This document shows, in pieces, positions 1 through 6,284 of a stretch of 6,579 nucleotides of DNA. The translations under genes were made by a program, and so were the position numbers. The stretch's first letter is position 1. Each line of letters starts with the position of its first letter. Source of the stretch: Candidatus Gallimonas caecicola (lineage in GTDB: Bacteria; Bacillota; Clostridia; Christensenellales; Borkfalkiaceae); NCBI GenBank assembly GCA_904394195.1, contig CAJFNH010000072.1:1-6579 (forward strand). Direction: 5' to 3'. The notes under the pieces were generated by a model, which saw only the letters and a list, made by a program, of their open reading frames with translations, ran no database searches and was not told the origin of the DNA.

Positions 1-5
1 GCATG

Positions 6-34
6 ATCGCCGCCCCTGCCGGGCGGCGATTTTT
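6..34 (+). terminator. Rho-independent terminator of an upstream plus-strand gene
   Basis: A perfect 10-bp stem (ATCGCCGCCC at 6-15 with GGGCGGCGAT at 21-30) has a 5-nt loop and runs directly into TTTT at 31-34. The T-run is only on the plus-strand side, so it should end a rightward gene lying left of the window. The Shine-Dalgarno-like AGGAG at 35-39 abuts the T-run. Confidence 0.85.
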
Positions 35-43
35 AGGAGAAGT

Positions 44-139
44 ATGAAAAACGGCGGCAGCTTTTTTCATTTCATAGACGACGAGGAGCTGTCCGAACGC
101 GCCTATGCGCACTCGTTCACGCCATACGGCAAGGCGTAG
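44..139 (+). CDS. Possible 31-residue small protein (doubtful)
   Basis: ATG at 44 is preceded by AGGAG at 35-39 with a short 4-nt spacer, and the frame runs 31 codons to TAG at 137-139. The peptide begins MKNGGSFFHFIDDEELSERA and is mixed polar and aromatic, with no membrane helix or signal peptide. I recognise no family. It starts ten bases after a strong terminator and no promoter is visible between, so it would be expressed only by readthrough. The frame stays open after the TAG through the opposing clpC terminator, so it could also be the remnant of a longer gene. The good ribosome binding site is the only positive evidence. Confidence 0.25.
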   Translation: MKNGGSFFHFIDDEELSERAYAHSFTPYGKA

Positions 140-167
140 TATCTGCTTGACCGATCCTATGCCAAAG

Positions 168-206
168 AAAAAACAAGGGCGGCGGTCGCTTATGTGACCG
201 CCGCCC
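168..206 (-). terminator. Rho-independent terminator of the xre-...-clpC operon
   Basis: Read on the minus strand, an 11-bp perfect stem (GGGCGGCGGTC and GACCGCCGCCC; plus-strand arms 177-187 and 196-206) encloses an 8-nt loop and is followed by TTGTTTTTT (176-168). It begins about 19 bases after the clpC stop. The plus-strand side has no T-run, so it acts mainly on the minus strand. It marks the end of the six-gene transcript. Confidence 0.92.
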
Positions 207-224
207 TCGCTATCCTGCCGATAT

Positions 225-2702
225 TTATTCCTCTTCGAACACAAACTCCCCGTCCTGCGCATCCACGATGACGGTGCAGCCTTCCGCGACCCTTCCCTGC
301 AGGATCTCCTCCGAGAGGCGATCCTCGATGCGGCGGCGCACGATGCGCTTTAAGGGACGGGCACCGAACTCCTCGCTGTAACCCTCGTCCACCAGCAGGG
401 AGAGGGCGCGGAAGCTCATCTTCAGCCCGATGCCGCGCGCCTGCAGCTGCTTTGCCAGCGCATCCACGATCTTTTCGCTGATGCGCAGCGCGTCCTCGCG
501 CGTGAGCTTGTGGAAGATGATGATGTCGTCGAGACGGTTGAGAAATTCGGGCCGGAACTGCTTTTTGAGCGCCTCCTCGATGCGCGTCTTCATGTCTTCA
601 TACTCGCGCTCTTGCGTGGGAGAATAAAAGCCCAGGGGCGCCGACTCGCGGACCTCGTGCGCGCCCACGTTGCTCGTGAGGATGATGACGGTGTTCTTGA
701 AGGAGACCACCCTGCCGCGGCTGTCCGTGAGCCGCCCGTCGTCAAGGATCTGCAAAAGCAGGTTGAACACGTCGGGATGCGCCTTTTCCACCTCGTCAAA
801 GAGCACGACGGAGTAGGGATTGCGGCGGATGCGCTCGGTGAGCTGTCCCCCCGCCTCATCGTAGCCTACATAGCCGGGGGGCGCCCCGATGAGCTTGGAG
901 ACGCTGCTCTTTTCCATATACTCGGACATATCGACGCGCACGAGCATCTTCTCGTCGCCGAACAGGCTCTCGGCAAGCGCCTTGGAAAGGTCCGTCTTGC
1001 CCACGCCCGTCGGCCCGACGAAGATGAAGGAGCCGATGGGTTTGCCCGCGTCCTTGAGCCCTGCGCGGGCGCGGCGGATGGCTTTGGCGACGGCGGAGAC
1101 CGCCTCGTCCTGTCCGACGATGCGCCGGTGCAGATCCTCTTCCAGGTGCATGAGCTTTTCGCTCTCCGCCTCGGTCAGTTTTGCGACGGGCACGCCCGTC
1201 CAGCCGCTGACGATCTCGGCAACATCGTCGCTGCCGATGGCGAGATGCGCGGCGAGCCGCCGCTTGTTCCACGCCTCCTGCTTCTGCGCGATGTCCGCCG
1301 AAAGCGCGCAGATCTCCTTATCGAGGTTTGCCACGCGATCCGGGTCCTTCCATTTTTCCGCCTTGGAACGGTCAAACCGCAGCCGCGCGAGTTTATCTTC
1401 CGCCTTGCGGATCTCCTCCGAGCCGCGGTAGGCGTTCAGACGCACGCGGCTGGACGCCTCGTCGATGAGGTCGATGGCTTTGTCGGGCAGAAATCTGTCC
1501 GTGATATAGCGGTCGGAAAGGCGCACGGCCGCTTCGATCGCCTCCTCGGTGATGAACACGTCGTGGTGCGCCTCGTACTTGTCCTTGATGCCGCGCAGAA
1601 TGGCGATGGTATCTTCCACGCTCGGCTCGGAGACGATGACGGGCGTAAAGCGGCGCTCGAGCGCGGCGTCCTTTTCGATATATTTGCGGTACTCCTCCAG
1701 TGTAGTCGCACCGATGGTCTGCAGTTCCCCGCGCGAAAGCATGGGCTTTAAAATGTTCGAGGCGTCCATATTGCTGTCCGAAGAGGATCCCGCGCCCACG
1801 ATCATATGGATCTCGTCGATAAACAGGATGATATTCTTGTTTTCGCGGATCTCGTTCACGACGCCCTTGAGCCGTTCTTCGAAGTCGCCGCGGTAGCGCG
1901 CACCCGCCAGAAGCCCTGCAAGGTCGAGCGAAAACACGATCTTTCCGCGCAGCAGTTCGGGCACGCTGCCCGAAACGATGGACTGTGCAAGCCCTTCGAC
2001 CACGGCGCTCTTGCCCACACCCGGCTCGCCGATGAGCACGGGATTGTTCTTGGTGCGCCGCGAGAGGATCTGCACCACCTTTTCGATCTCCTTGCTGCGC
2101 CCGATGACGGGATCGATCTTCCCGTCGCGCGCCTTCTGCGTCAGGTCGGAGCCGTAGGCAAGCAGTTCCGCGCTCAAAGCGCCGCCCTCCGGCGGGAGTT
2201 CGGCATACTCGGGCGCCTCATCCTCCTCGCCCTTCTCGTCTGCGCGCGGCGTTCCGAGAAAGACCTCCGTTCTTTTTGCCAGCTCCGCAAGATCGACGCC
2301 CAGCCCTTCGAGCAGTTCCTTGCCCAGCCCGCCCTTTTTGGTCAGGATCGCCATGAGCACATGCTCCGTGCCGATGATGGGATTGACCTCCTTTGACAGC
2401 AGCGAAAATTCGCGCGCGGAGATAAACACCTTCGTCATGCGCGGGGTAAACCCCTGGATGGGCGAATCATGCTGCAGTCTGGTGCGGAAGCGCGCACGGT
2501 ACTTTTCCAGCTTGACGCCCAAGCCCGCCAGGATGCGGCATGCCGTGCTGTCCTCCACGCAGAGGATGGCGAGCAGCATGTGCTCCGTGCCGATATAGCT
2601 GGTGTTATAGTGCTTCGCCGCCTCCTGCGCAAGGTCGACCGCCTGCTGCAGGTGCTCCGAAAAATTCGGTTGGATATATTCGAAAAAAAAGGACTGATCC
2701 AT
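225..2702 (-). CDS. clpC: ClpC, Hsp100/AAA+ unfoldase of the ClpCP protease
   Basis: Cytosolic ATP-driven unfoldase that threads substrates into ClpP; 825 residues, near the usual family length. In order: a double Clp-N domain (about 1-150) with a GTEH motif in each repeat (Glu40, Glu113), equivalent to the phosphoarginine-binding glutamates of Bacillus ClpC; an acidic linker (about 151-180); AAA+ module 1 with Walker A GEPGVGKS (225-232), pore loop RYRG (269-272), Walker B FIDE (294-297) and Arg350/351; a short ClpC-type coiled-coil middle domain (about 425-483); AAA+ module 2 with Walker A GPTGVGKT (563-570), pore motif GYVG (610-613), Walker B LFDE (634-637) and sensor-2 GAR (780-782). LGF at 690-692 matches the ClpP-docking loop, which ClpB lacks. 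The start is set by AGGGAG four bases upstream, directly after the mcsB stop. Odd points: about eight extra N-terminal residues (MDQSFFFEY...) and Pro454 where Bacilli have the regulatory Phe436. Confidence 0.97.
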   Translation of the reverse strand: MDQSFFFEYIQPNFSEHLQQAVDLAQEAAKHYNTSYIGTEHMLLAILCVEDSTACRILAGLGVKLEKYRARFRTRLQHDSPIQGFTPRMTKVFISAREFSLLSKEVNPIIGTEHVLMAILTKKGGLGKELLEGLGVDLAELAKRTEVFLGTPRADEKGEEDEAPEYAELPPEGGALSAELLAYGSDLTQKARDGKIDPVIGRSKEIEKVVQILSRRTKNNPVLIGEPGVGKSAVVEGLAQSIVSGSVPELLRGKIVFSLDLAGLLAGARYRGDFEERLKGVVNEIRENKNIILFIDEIHMIVGAGSSSDSNMDASNILKPMLSRGELQTIGATTLEEYRKYIEKDAALERRFTPVIVSEPSVEDTIAILRGIKDKYEAHHDVFITEEAIEAAVRLSDRYITDRFLPDKAIDLIDEASSRVRLNAYRGSEEIRKAEDKLARLRFDRSKAEKWKDPDRVANLDKEICALSADIAQKQEAWNKRRLAAHLAIGSDDVAEIVSGWTGVPVAKLTEAESEKLMHLEEDLHRRIVGQDEAVSAVAKAIRRARAGLKDAGKPIGSFIFVGPTGVGKTDLSKALAESLFGDEKMLVRVDMSEYMEKSSVSKLIGAPPGYVGYDEAGGQLTERIRRNPYSVVLFDEVEKAHPDVFNLLLQILDDGRLTDSRGRVVSFKNTVIILTSNVGAHEVRESAPLGFYSPTQEREYEDMKTRIEEALKKQFRPEFLNRLDDIIIFHKLTREDALRISEKIVDALAKQLQARGIGLKMSFRALSLLVDEGYSEEFGARPLKRIVRRRIEDRLSEEILQGRVAEGCTVIVDAQDGEFVFEEE

Positions 2703-2712
2703 ATCTCTCCCT

Positions 2713-3777
2713 CTATTCTATGTTCAACCGCATGGCGCCGATCGCCGTGCGCACATATTCGGCACGGTAGGCGTTCTGCGCCTGCGCATCGAGCAGTGCG
2801 CCGTTGAGGCGGTTGATGTTGGCGGGACGCATGGCAACGGCAAGGTCGTCCAGCTCGGTCATCCAGCCGTCGTCCCCCTCCTCGTCCTCCTCTCCGGAAA
2901 AATACCCGAGCGCAATGCCCAGCCTGACGTCCGCCAGACGGCGCAGAAACTCATGTTCTTCCAGAAGGCGGCAGTTGGTCAGAACGCCGTAGGCGCGGCA
3001 GAGTTTGTCGCGCAACGCGAGCCCCCCTTCCGCCTTCATGCGGGCGCGTTCCAGAAGTTCCATCTGCACAACGGAATCCACCGCCTTGCCGACGATGGTC
3101 AGGATCTCCTCCTCCGAAACGCCCAGCGTCACCTCATTGCTGATCTGGAACAGGTCGCCCTCGGCGCCGCTCCCTTCGCCGTATGCGCCGCGCGCCGTAA
3201 GGCCGAGGCGCAGAAGCTCGGGAACGACGGTGCGCGTCATCACCCCCCGCCGCGACAGGGCGGGCAGAAAGAGCATGACGGAGGCGCGCAGCCCCGTTCC
3301 GAGATTGGTGGGACAGGCGGTCAGATAGCCGAGCTGCTCGTCAAAGGCAAAGGGAATGGACTCGGAAATGGCGTCGTCCAGCCCCGTGATGCGCTCGTAG
3401 GCGCGCGAAAGATCGAAGCCGTGCATAAAATACTGCTCGCGGACGTGATCTTCCTCGTTGAGCATGACGGAGATGATCTCGTCGGAAGAGATGAGCGCCG
3501 CGGAGATGCGGCGGTTGCGCACAAGATCGCGCGAAATGAGATTGCGTTCGAGCAGCAGCGCCGTCTTTTCGGCAGAGAGTCCGTTCATCTCGTAGAGGGT
3601 GAACTGATCGAGTTGCGCGAGCGCCTCGGCGATGAGGCGAACGATCTCCTGCGCCTGCTCTTCGGCATGCGCGTCCTTGAGCAGCCGCCCCGGGAAGGGA
3701 TAGTCCGCAAAATTGCGCGCCAGCCGCATCCGCGTGGAGACGGCAACGCTTTCAAAACTCTCGCGTACGGCACTCAT
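2713..3777 (-). CDS. mcsB: McsB, protein-arginine kinase
   Basis: Transfers phosphate from ATP to arginine side chains of proteins, marking them for ClpCP; cytosolic, 354 residues, typical of the family. It has the phosphagen-kinase fold: STRMRLARN (14-22) for nucleotide phosphates, NEEDH (107-111) with the catalytic acid, the signature CPTNLGTGLR (155-164) with the active-site cysteine, and RGAYGEGS (196-203) followed by FQISNEVTLG (210-219). The C-terminal part begins near 220. Two departures stand out. The allosteric phosphoarginine-pocket motif RDxxRA reads QNAYRA (334-339). An acidic stretch, EEDEEGDD (296-303), makes the C-terminal domain 8-9 residues longer than in Bacillus. The ATG overlaps the mcsA stop as ATGA, implying translational coupling, and clpC follows after 10 bases. 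The assignment is firm; intact autoregulation is not. Confidence 0.96.
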   Translation of the reverse strand: MSAVRESFESVAVSTRMRLARNFADYPFPGRLLKDAHAEEQAQEIVRLIAEALAQLDQFTLYEMNGLSAEKTALLLERNLISRDLVRNRRISAALISSDEIISVMLNEEDHVREQYFMHGFDLSRAYERITGLDDAISESIPFAFDEQLGYLTACPTNLGTGLRASVMLFLPALSRRGVMTRTVVPELLRLGLTARGAYGEGSGAEGDLFQISNEVTLGVSEEEILTIVGKAVDSVVQMELLERARMKAEGGLALRDKLCRAYGVLTNCRLLEEHEFLRRLADVRLGIALGYFSGEEDEEGDDGWMTELDDLAVAMRPANINRLNGALLDAQAQNAYRAEYVRTAIGAMRLNIE

Positions 3778-4256
3778 CGCTTTTCCCCCGCATCGTCGGA
3801 AAGTTCGCGCAGCTCCCGCTGCAGCCTGCGTGCGGCGCTGTAATCATTGCCGCGCATCGCTTCCTCCAGTTTTTCGCGCAGCAATTCGCGCCGCGTGAGG
3901 TAGGCGCGCATCCGGTCGTAGCGCTCCTCCGCCTGCGTATCGGGATGTTTGCCCGTATGGTGCAGCTTGCCCTGGATGCCGCGCACGGTGGCAAGCACAT
4001 CTTCGCGGAAAGCGCGGTAACATCCTGCGCACCCCAAAAGGCCCGTGCGCCGGAATTCCCCGAACGTCATACCGCAGACGGGACATGCCGCGTCCTCCCT
4101 GCCGCCCGCGCCGACGAGGGAGGCAAACGCCACGCTCTCCTTTTCCGGGTAGAGCGCGCGGAAACACTCGGGACACAGCTCCACGGTCAGCTCCCGCCCG
4201 TCCACCTTTTTTGTGAATTTCTGCGCGGGACGACGCCCGCAGTTTTCGCAGAGCAC
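3774..4256 (-). CDS. mcsA: McsA, zinc-binding activator of McsB with UVR motif
   Basis: Co-activator and adaptor that binds McsB and promotes arginine phosphorylation. The 160-residue protein carries four CxxC zinc motifs (Cys3/6, 28/31, 58/61, 76/79), a linker with a THTGKxP-like HHTGKHP (99-105), and a C-terminal UVR-type coiled coil (about 125-153). It is somewhat shorter than the roughly 185-residue Bacillus protein, mainly between the first and second zinc pairs. The start is GTG at 4256: GGAGGG lies 7 bases upstream, and the product then begins fMet-Leu-Cys-Glu-Asn-Cys, matching the Met-x-Cys-x-x-Cys start of known McsA. The frame stays open 59 more codons, but that extension overlaps the DUF1653 gene and is not protein-like. 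The stop overlaps the mcsB start by four bases (ATGA). Confidence 0.93.
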   Translation of the reverse strand: MLCENCGRRPAQKFTKKVDGRELTVELCPECFRALYPEKESVAFASLVGAGGREDAACPVCGMTFGEFRRTGLLGCAGCYRAFREDVLATVRGIQGKLHHTGKHPDTQAEERYDRMRAYLTRRELLREKLEEAMRGNDYSAARRLQRELRELSDDAGEKR

Positions 4257-4263
4257 TCCTCTT

Positions 4264-4269
4264 CCCTCC
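4264..4269 (-). promoter_or_regulatory. Ribosome binding site fixing the mcsA GTG start
   Basis: GGAGGG on the minus strand lies 7 bases upstream of GTG (4256-4254), in the 16-base gap after the DUF1653 stop. It is a near-ideal Shine-Dalgarno site and rules out the longer frame that starts at 4433. Confidence 0.8.
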
Positions 4270-4272
4270 GCG

Positions 4273-4497
4273 TTATTCCTCTTCAAAGCGATAGACCTGC
4301 CCGGCGTCGGGATATTTCCGGCGGTCGACCTCGGACAAAAACATGTCCAGCGGGCGTACCCAGAGCTGCCCCTCCCCTTCCAGCGAACGGTAGACGACGT
4401 ACCCTTCCCCCGTCTCGCTGTGGCGGGCAACACCCTCCACGCGGTAGCGCCCGCCCTTGAAATGGCGATAAACGCCGTGAACGACGATCTCTCTCAT
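4273..4497 (-). CDS. DUF1653 domain protein
   Basis: A 74-residue soluble protein spanned by a DUF1653 domain. The hallmark block YRHFKG...GVARHSETGE (11-31) is followed by VVYRSLEGEGQLWVRP and LDMFL (34-54), then a short acidic tail ending FEEE. Members are small beta-rich proteins of unknown biochemical function, sometimes fused to other domains. The ATG lies one base after the stop of the preceding membrane-protein gene (TAAGATG) and has no good Shine-Dalgarno, so re-initiation by the terminating ribosome is likely. It occupies the place directly before mcsA where ctsR usually sits, but it has no winged-helix DNA-binding domain and cannot be CtsR. Any link to protein quality control is inferred from position only. 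Confidence 0.85.
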   Translation of the reverse strand: MREIVVHGVYRHFKGGRYRVEGVARHSETGEGYVVYRSLEGEGQLWVRPLDMFLSEVDRRKYPDAGQVYRFEEE

Positions 4498-4498
4498 C

Positions 4499-5578
4499 TT
4501 ATTCGCACAGTCCGGGGCGGAACTCGCTCAAAAACTCATACGCCCCGGCAACTTCGGGAATGTGGTAGCTGCCATAGGCGCAAACAACGGCGATGTAACG
4601 CTTTTCCTCGATCGTTTCCACCTTTACGCGCTCCGCCTCCGACCATTTGAGGAAGAAACGATCGGCTTCGGGGCGGCCGCTTTCCCGCCAGTAAATGCCC
4701 TCGTCATAGAAGGCGAGCATCCCCTTTGCCTTTGCAAAGCCGATGATGGAACGCACCGCAAGGAAGATGCCGAACACGCTCAAAATGGCGCCGACGAGCA
4801 TCATCTCCCGCCAGAACACAGCGATGAGCGCGCCGCCCGCAATGAGCACCACCCCCAGCGCCGCAAACATCAGGCTGCGGCGGCGCTTGAGCGCGTCGGG
4901 CAGCAGAAATTTGGTGCGCGCCTGAAAGCGCACGTTCTCACGTTTTTCCCCGCGCGGCGGACGTTCGCCGTGCAGTTCCAGCCCGCGCTCCTCCAACGTA
5001 CGGTACAGCCGCTCTTTTCCGTCCGTCTCGATGAGCGCGCGCGGCGAATCGCCGCGCTTCATCACATAGCGGGCGGGCATCTCCAGCACAACGCTCCACT
5101 TGCCCTTCTCCTGCGGCTTCGTACGCGTACAGACGGAATGAAACACGATGTCCTTATAGGGAACGCGGATCTCCTCCTTCTTTCCCTCTTCCGCGCGGAT
5201 GACGATGCCGTCGTCCGTGAACTGCGCGATGGTGCCCTCGCCCACAAAAAAGCACTGTTCGCCGCAGCAGCGCTCCAGAAAGTCCTGCCGCGTATCCCCC
5301 GCTTCCTGCGCGAGCCTGCCGAACAGCACGGAACCGCCGGCAAACAGCAGCGCTCCCCCCGCAAAACAGCCTGCAAGAATGTACAGGAGCAGTTCACGGT
5401 CGGCATCGGGCGCACTCGTTTCCAGGATGATGACCACAACAAGCACGCCCACAAGGCAGACGATCGCCGCTACGGCGAGCCCCAGCAAGCAGATATTGTA
5501 CCCCTTGACGAGCGCCTTCAGCGAGCGTTTCTTTTTTTCCTGTTCCGCCCGGTCTGCGGGCAGGGGAACGATCTTCAT
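4499..5578 (-). CDS. Tandem two-helix/PH-like membrane protein
   Basis: A 359-residue membrane protein of unknown function, seemingly built from two copies of one unit. Unit 1 has a basic N-terminus (EKKKRSLKALVK, 14-25), two helices (about 28-52 and 64-88) and a soluble beta-rich domain (about 105-203). Unit 2 has a basic KRRR (231-234), helices at about 236-256 and 260-281, and a second soluble domain (about 283-355). The soluble parts share a pattern: FTDDGIVIR...VPYKDIVFH against AFYDEGIYWRE...LKWSEAERV. This suits YcxB-like or bacterial PH-like domains facing the cytosol, a family call I make with limited confidence. The start is supported by GGAGG five bases upstream (5588-5584). It follows xre after 61 bases and nearly touches the DUF1653 gene. 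The position suggests an envelope-sensing or anchoring partner of the regulator, which is inference. Confidence 0.8.
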   Translation of the reverse strand: MKIVPLPADRAEQEKKKRSLKALVKGYNICLLGLAVAAIVCLVGVLVVVIILETSAPDADRELLLYILAGCFAGGALLFAGGSVLFGRLAQEAGDTRQDFLERCCGEQCFFVGEGTIAQFTDDGIVIRAEEGKKEEIRVPYKDIVFHSVCTRTKPQEKGKWSVVLEMPARYVMKRGDSPRALIETDGKERLYRTLEERGLELHGERPPRGEKRENVRFQARTKFLLPDALKRRRSLMFAALGVVLIAGGALIAVFWREMMLVGAILSVFGIFLAVRSIIGFAKAKGMLAFYDEGIYWRESGRPEADRFFLKWSEAERVKVETIEEKRYIAVVCAYGSYHIPEVAGAYEFLSEFRPGLCE

Positions 5579-5602
5579 AATGTCCTCCGATCAATATAAA
5601 CG

Positions 5603-5632
5603 GCGCGCGACCCGTCAACTGCGATCGCGCGC
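5603..5632 (-). repeat. GC-rich inverted repeat between xre and the membrane-protein gene
   Basis: GCGCGCGA (5603-5610) and TCGCGCGC (5625-5632) form a perfect 8-bp stem with a 14-nt loop. On the minus strand it is followed by CGTTTATATTG, not a true T-run, so it is at best a weak terminator, an attenuator or an mRNA processing structure inside the operon. The loop holds TTGACG, but no well-placed -10 box follows, so a promoter here is doubtful. Confidence 0.45.
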
Positions 5633-5639
5633 GGAAAAA

Positions 5640-6278
5640 TCACTCCTTGGAGCCGTCCCTGCGCAAGAACTGTATCCGCCTGCGCGGGAAGAAAAAGATG
5701 ACGGCAAGGATCTGCAGCGGCACGCCGATGAGGTAGACGTACGCCACGGGAACAGCCTCCATATCGACGCCGCACACAAACGCCGTAAGATGCGTGCAGG
5801 CGAGCACCGTCCAGATGAGCACCGTGATGGAGACCAGTCGCACCCAGTGATAGCGCCAGATGCAGGCGAACACGAGCGTGACGATGGCGGAAACGGGCAC
5901 GGCATACACAAAGGCGAGCCACTTTTCCGTGACGGAAGGCGCGGCAATACCGATGAGCACAAACGCCACTACGGCAGCCAGCCAGCACAGCCCCACCGAG
6001 AGCACCATCGTGACAATGCGCCGCACAAGCCTTGTCTTTTTGGGCATGACGGGCGTTTCGGTATGCTCGCGCACCAGATCGTCCACCGTGACGTTGAACA
6101 GATCGGCAAGCTGCACCAGGATACGCACATCCGGAATACCGTTGCCTTGCTCCCATTTGGAGACAGACTTGTCCGAATAGTTGATCTTTTCGGCCAGCTC
6201 GAGCTGCGTCATATTCGCCATGCGCCGCAGGCGCATGATGTTTTTCCCGATGGTAGTCGCAAGAACATCCTCTTCCAT
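5640..6278 (-). CDS. XRE-family regulator with C-terminal four-helix membrane domain
   Basis: A 212-residue DNA-binding protein with a membrane tail. An HTH_3/Cro-C1 domain fills about 10-69: IGKNIMRLRRMANMTQLELA as the first helices, then SDKSVSKWEQGNGIPD with the recognition helix, and LADLFNVTVDDLV closing the fold. A basic linker (PKKTRLVRR, 79-87) precedes four hydrophobic segments at about 88-112, 119-141, 146-168 and 176-197, and the protein ends in a basic tail. Such proteins usually repress their own operon; tethering can link binding to membrane state. ATG 6278 is chosen because the HTH helix needs residues from about 9 on, and the frame upstream contains the promoter. No good ribosome binding site precedes it, and the -10 box lies only six bases away. 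It heads the operon and is the best candidate to replace CtsR (inference). Confidence 0.9.
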   Translation of the reverse strand: MEEDVLATTIGKNIMRLRRMANMTQLELAEKINYSDKSVSKWEQGNGIPDVRILVQLADLFNVTVDDLVREHTETPVMPKKTRLVRRIVTMVLSVGLCWLAAVVAFVLIGIAAPSVTEKWLAFVYAVPVSAIVTLVFACIWRYHWVRLVSITVLIWTVLACTHLTAFVCGVDMEAVPVAYVYLIGVPLQILAVIFFFPRRRIQFLRRDGSKE

Positions 6279-6284
6279 GTCTCT

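Noticed and set aside
510..1751. Long plus-strand open frame (413 codons) antisense to clpC
   Set aside because: It is the complement of a certain clpC frame in GC-rich DNA. Its product is low-complexity (Arg, Ala, Asp, His rich) with no domain and no ribosome binding site.
225..2702. ClpB or ClpE instead of ClpC
   Set aside because: The middle domain is the short ClpC type, a ClpP-docking LGF loop is present (absent from ClpB), and there is no N-terminal zinc finger as in ClpE. The mcsAB context fits ClpC.
2953..3843. Plus-strand open frame (296 codons) antisense to mcsB
   Set aside because: Shadow of the mcsB codon pattern; no recognisable domain and no initiation signals.
4257..4433. Extended McsA start 59 codons upstream
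   Set aside because: The extension overlaps the DUF1653 gene in another frame and is not protein-like. GTG 4256 has an ideal ribosome binding site and gives the canonical McsA N-terminus.
4273..4497. A diverged ctsR at its usual position before mcsA
   Set aside because: The 74-residue product is a clear DUF1653 protein, half the length of CtsR, with no winged helix-turn-helix.
4562..5599. Plus-strand open frame (345 codons) antisense to the PH-like membrane-protein gene
   Set aside because: Complement of a frame with clear membrane helices and a good start site. The product is His/Arg/Ala/Asp rich without structure.
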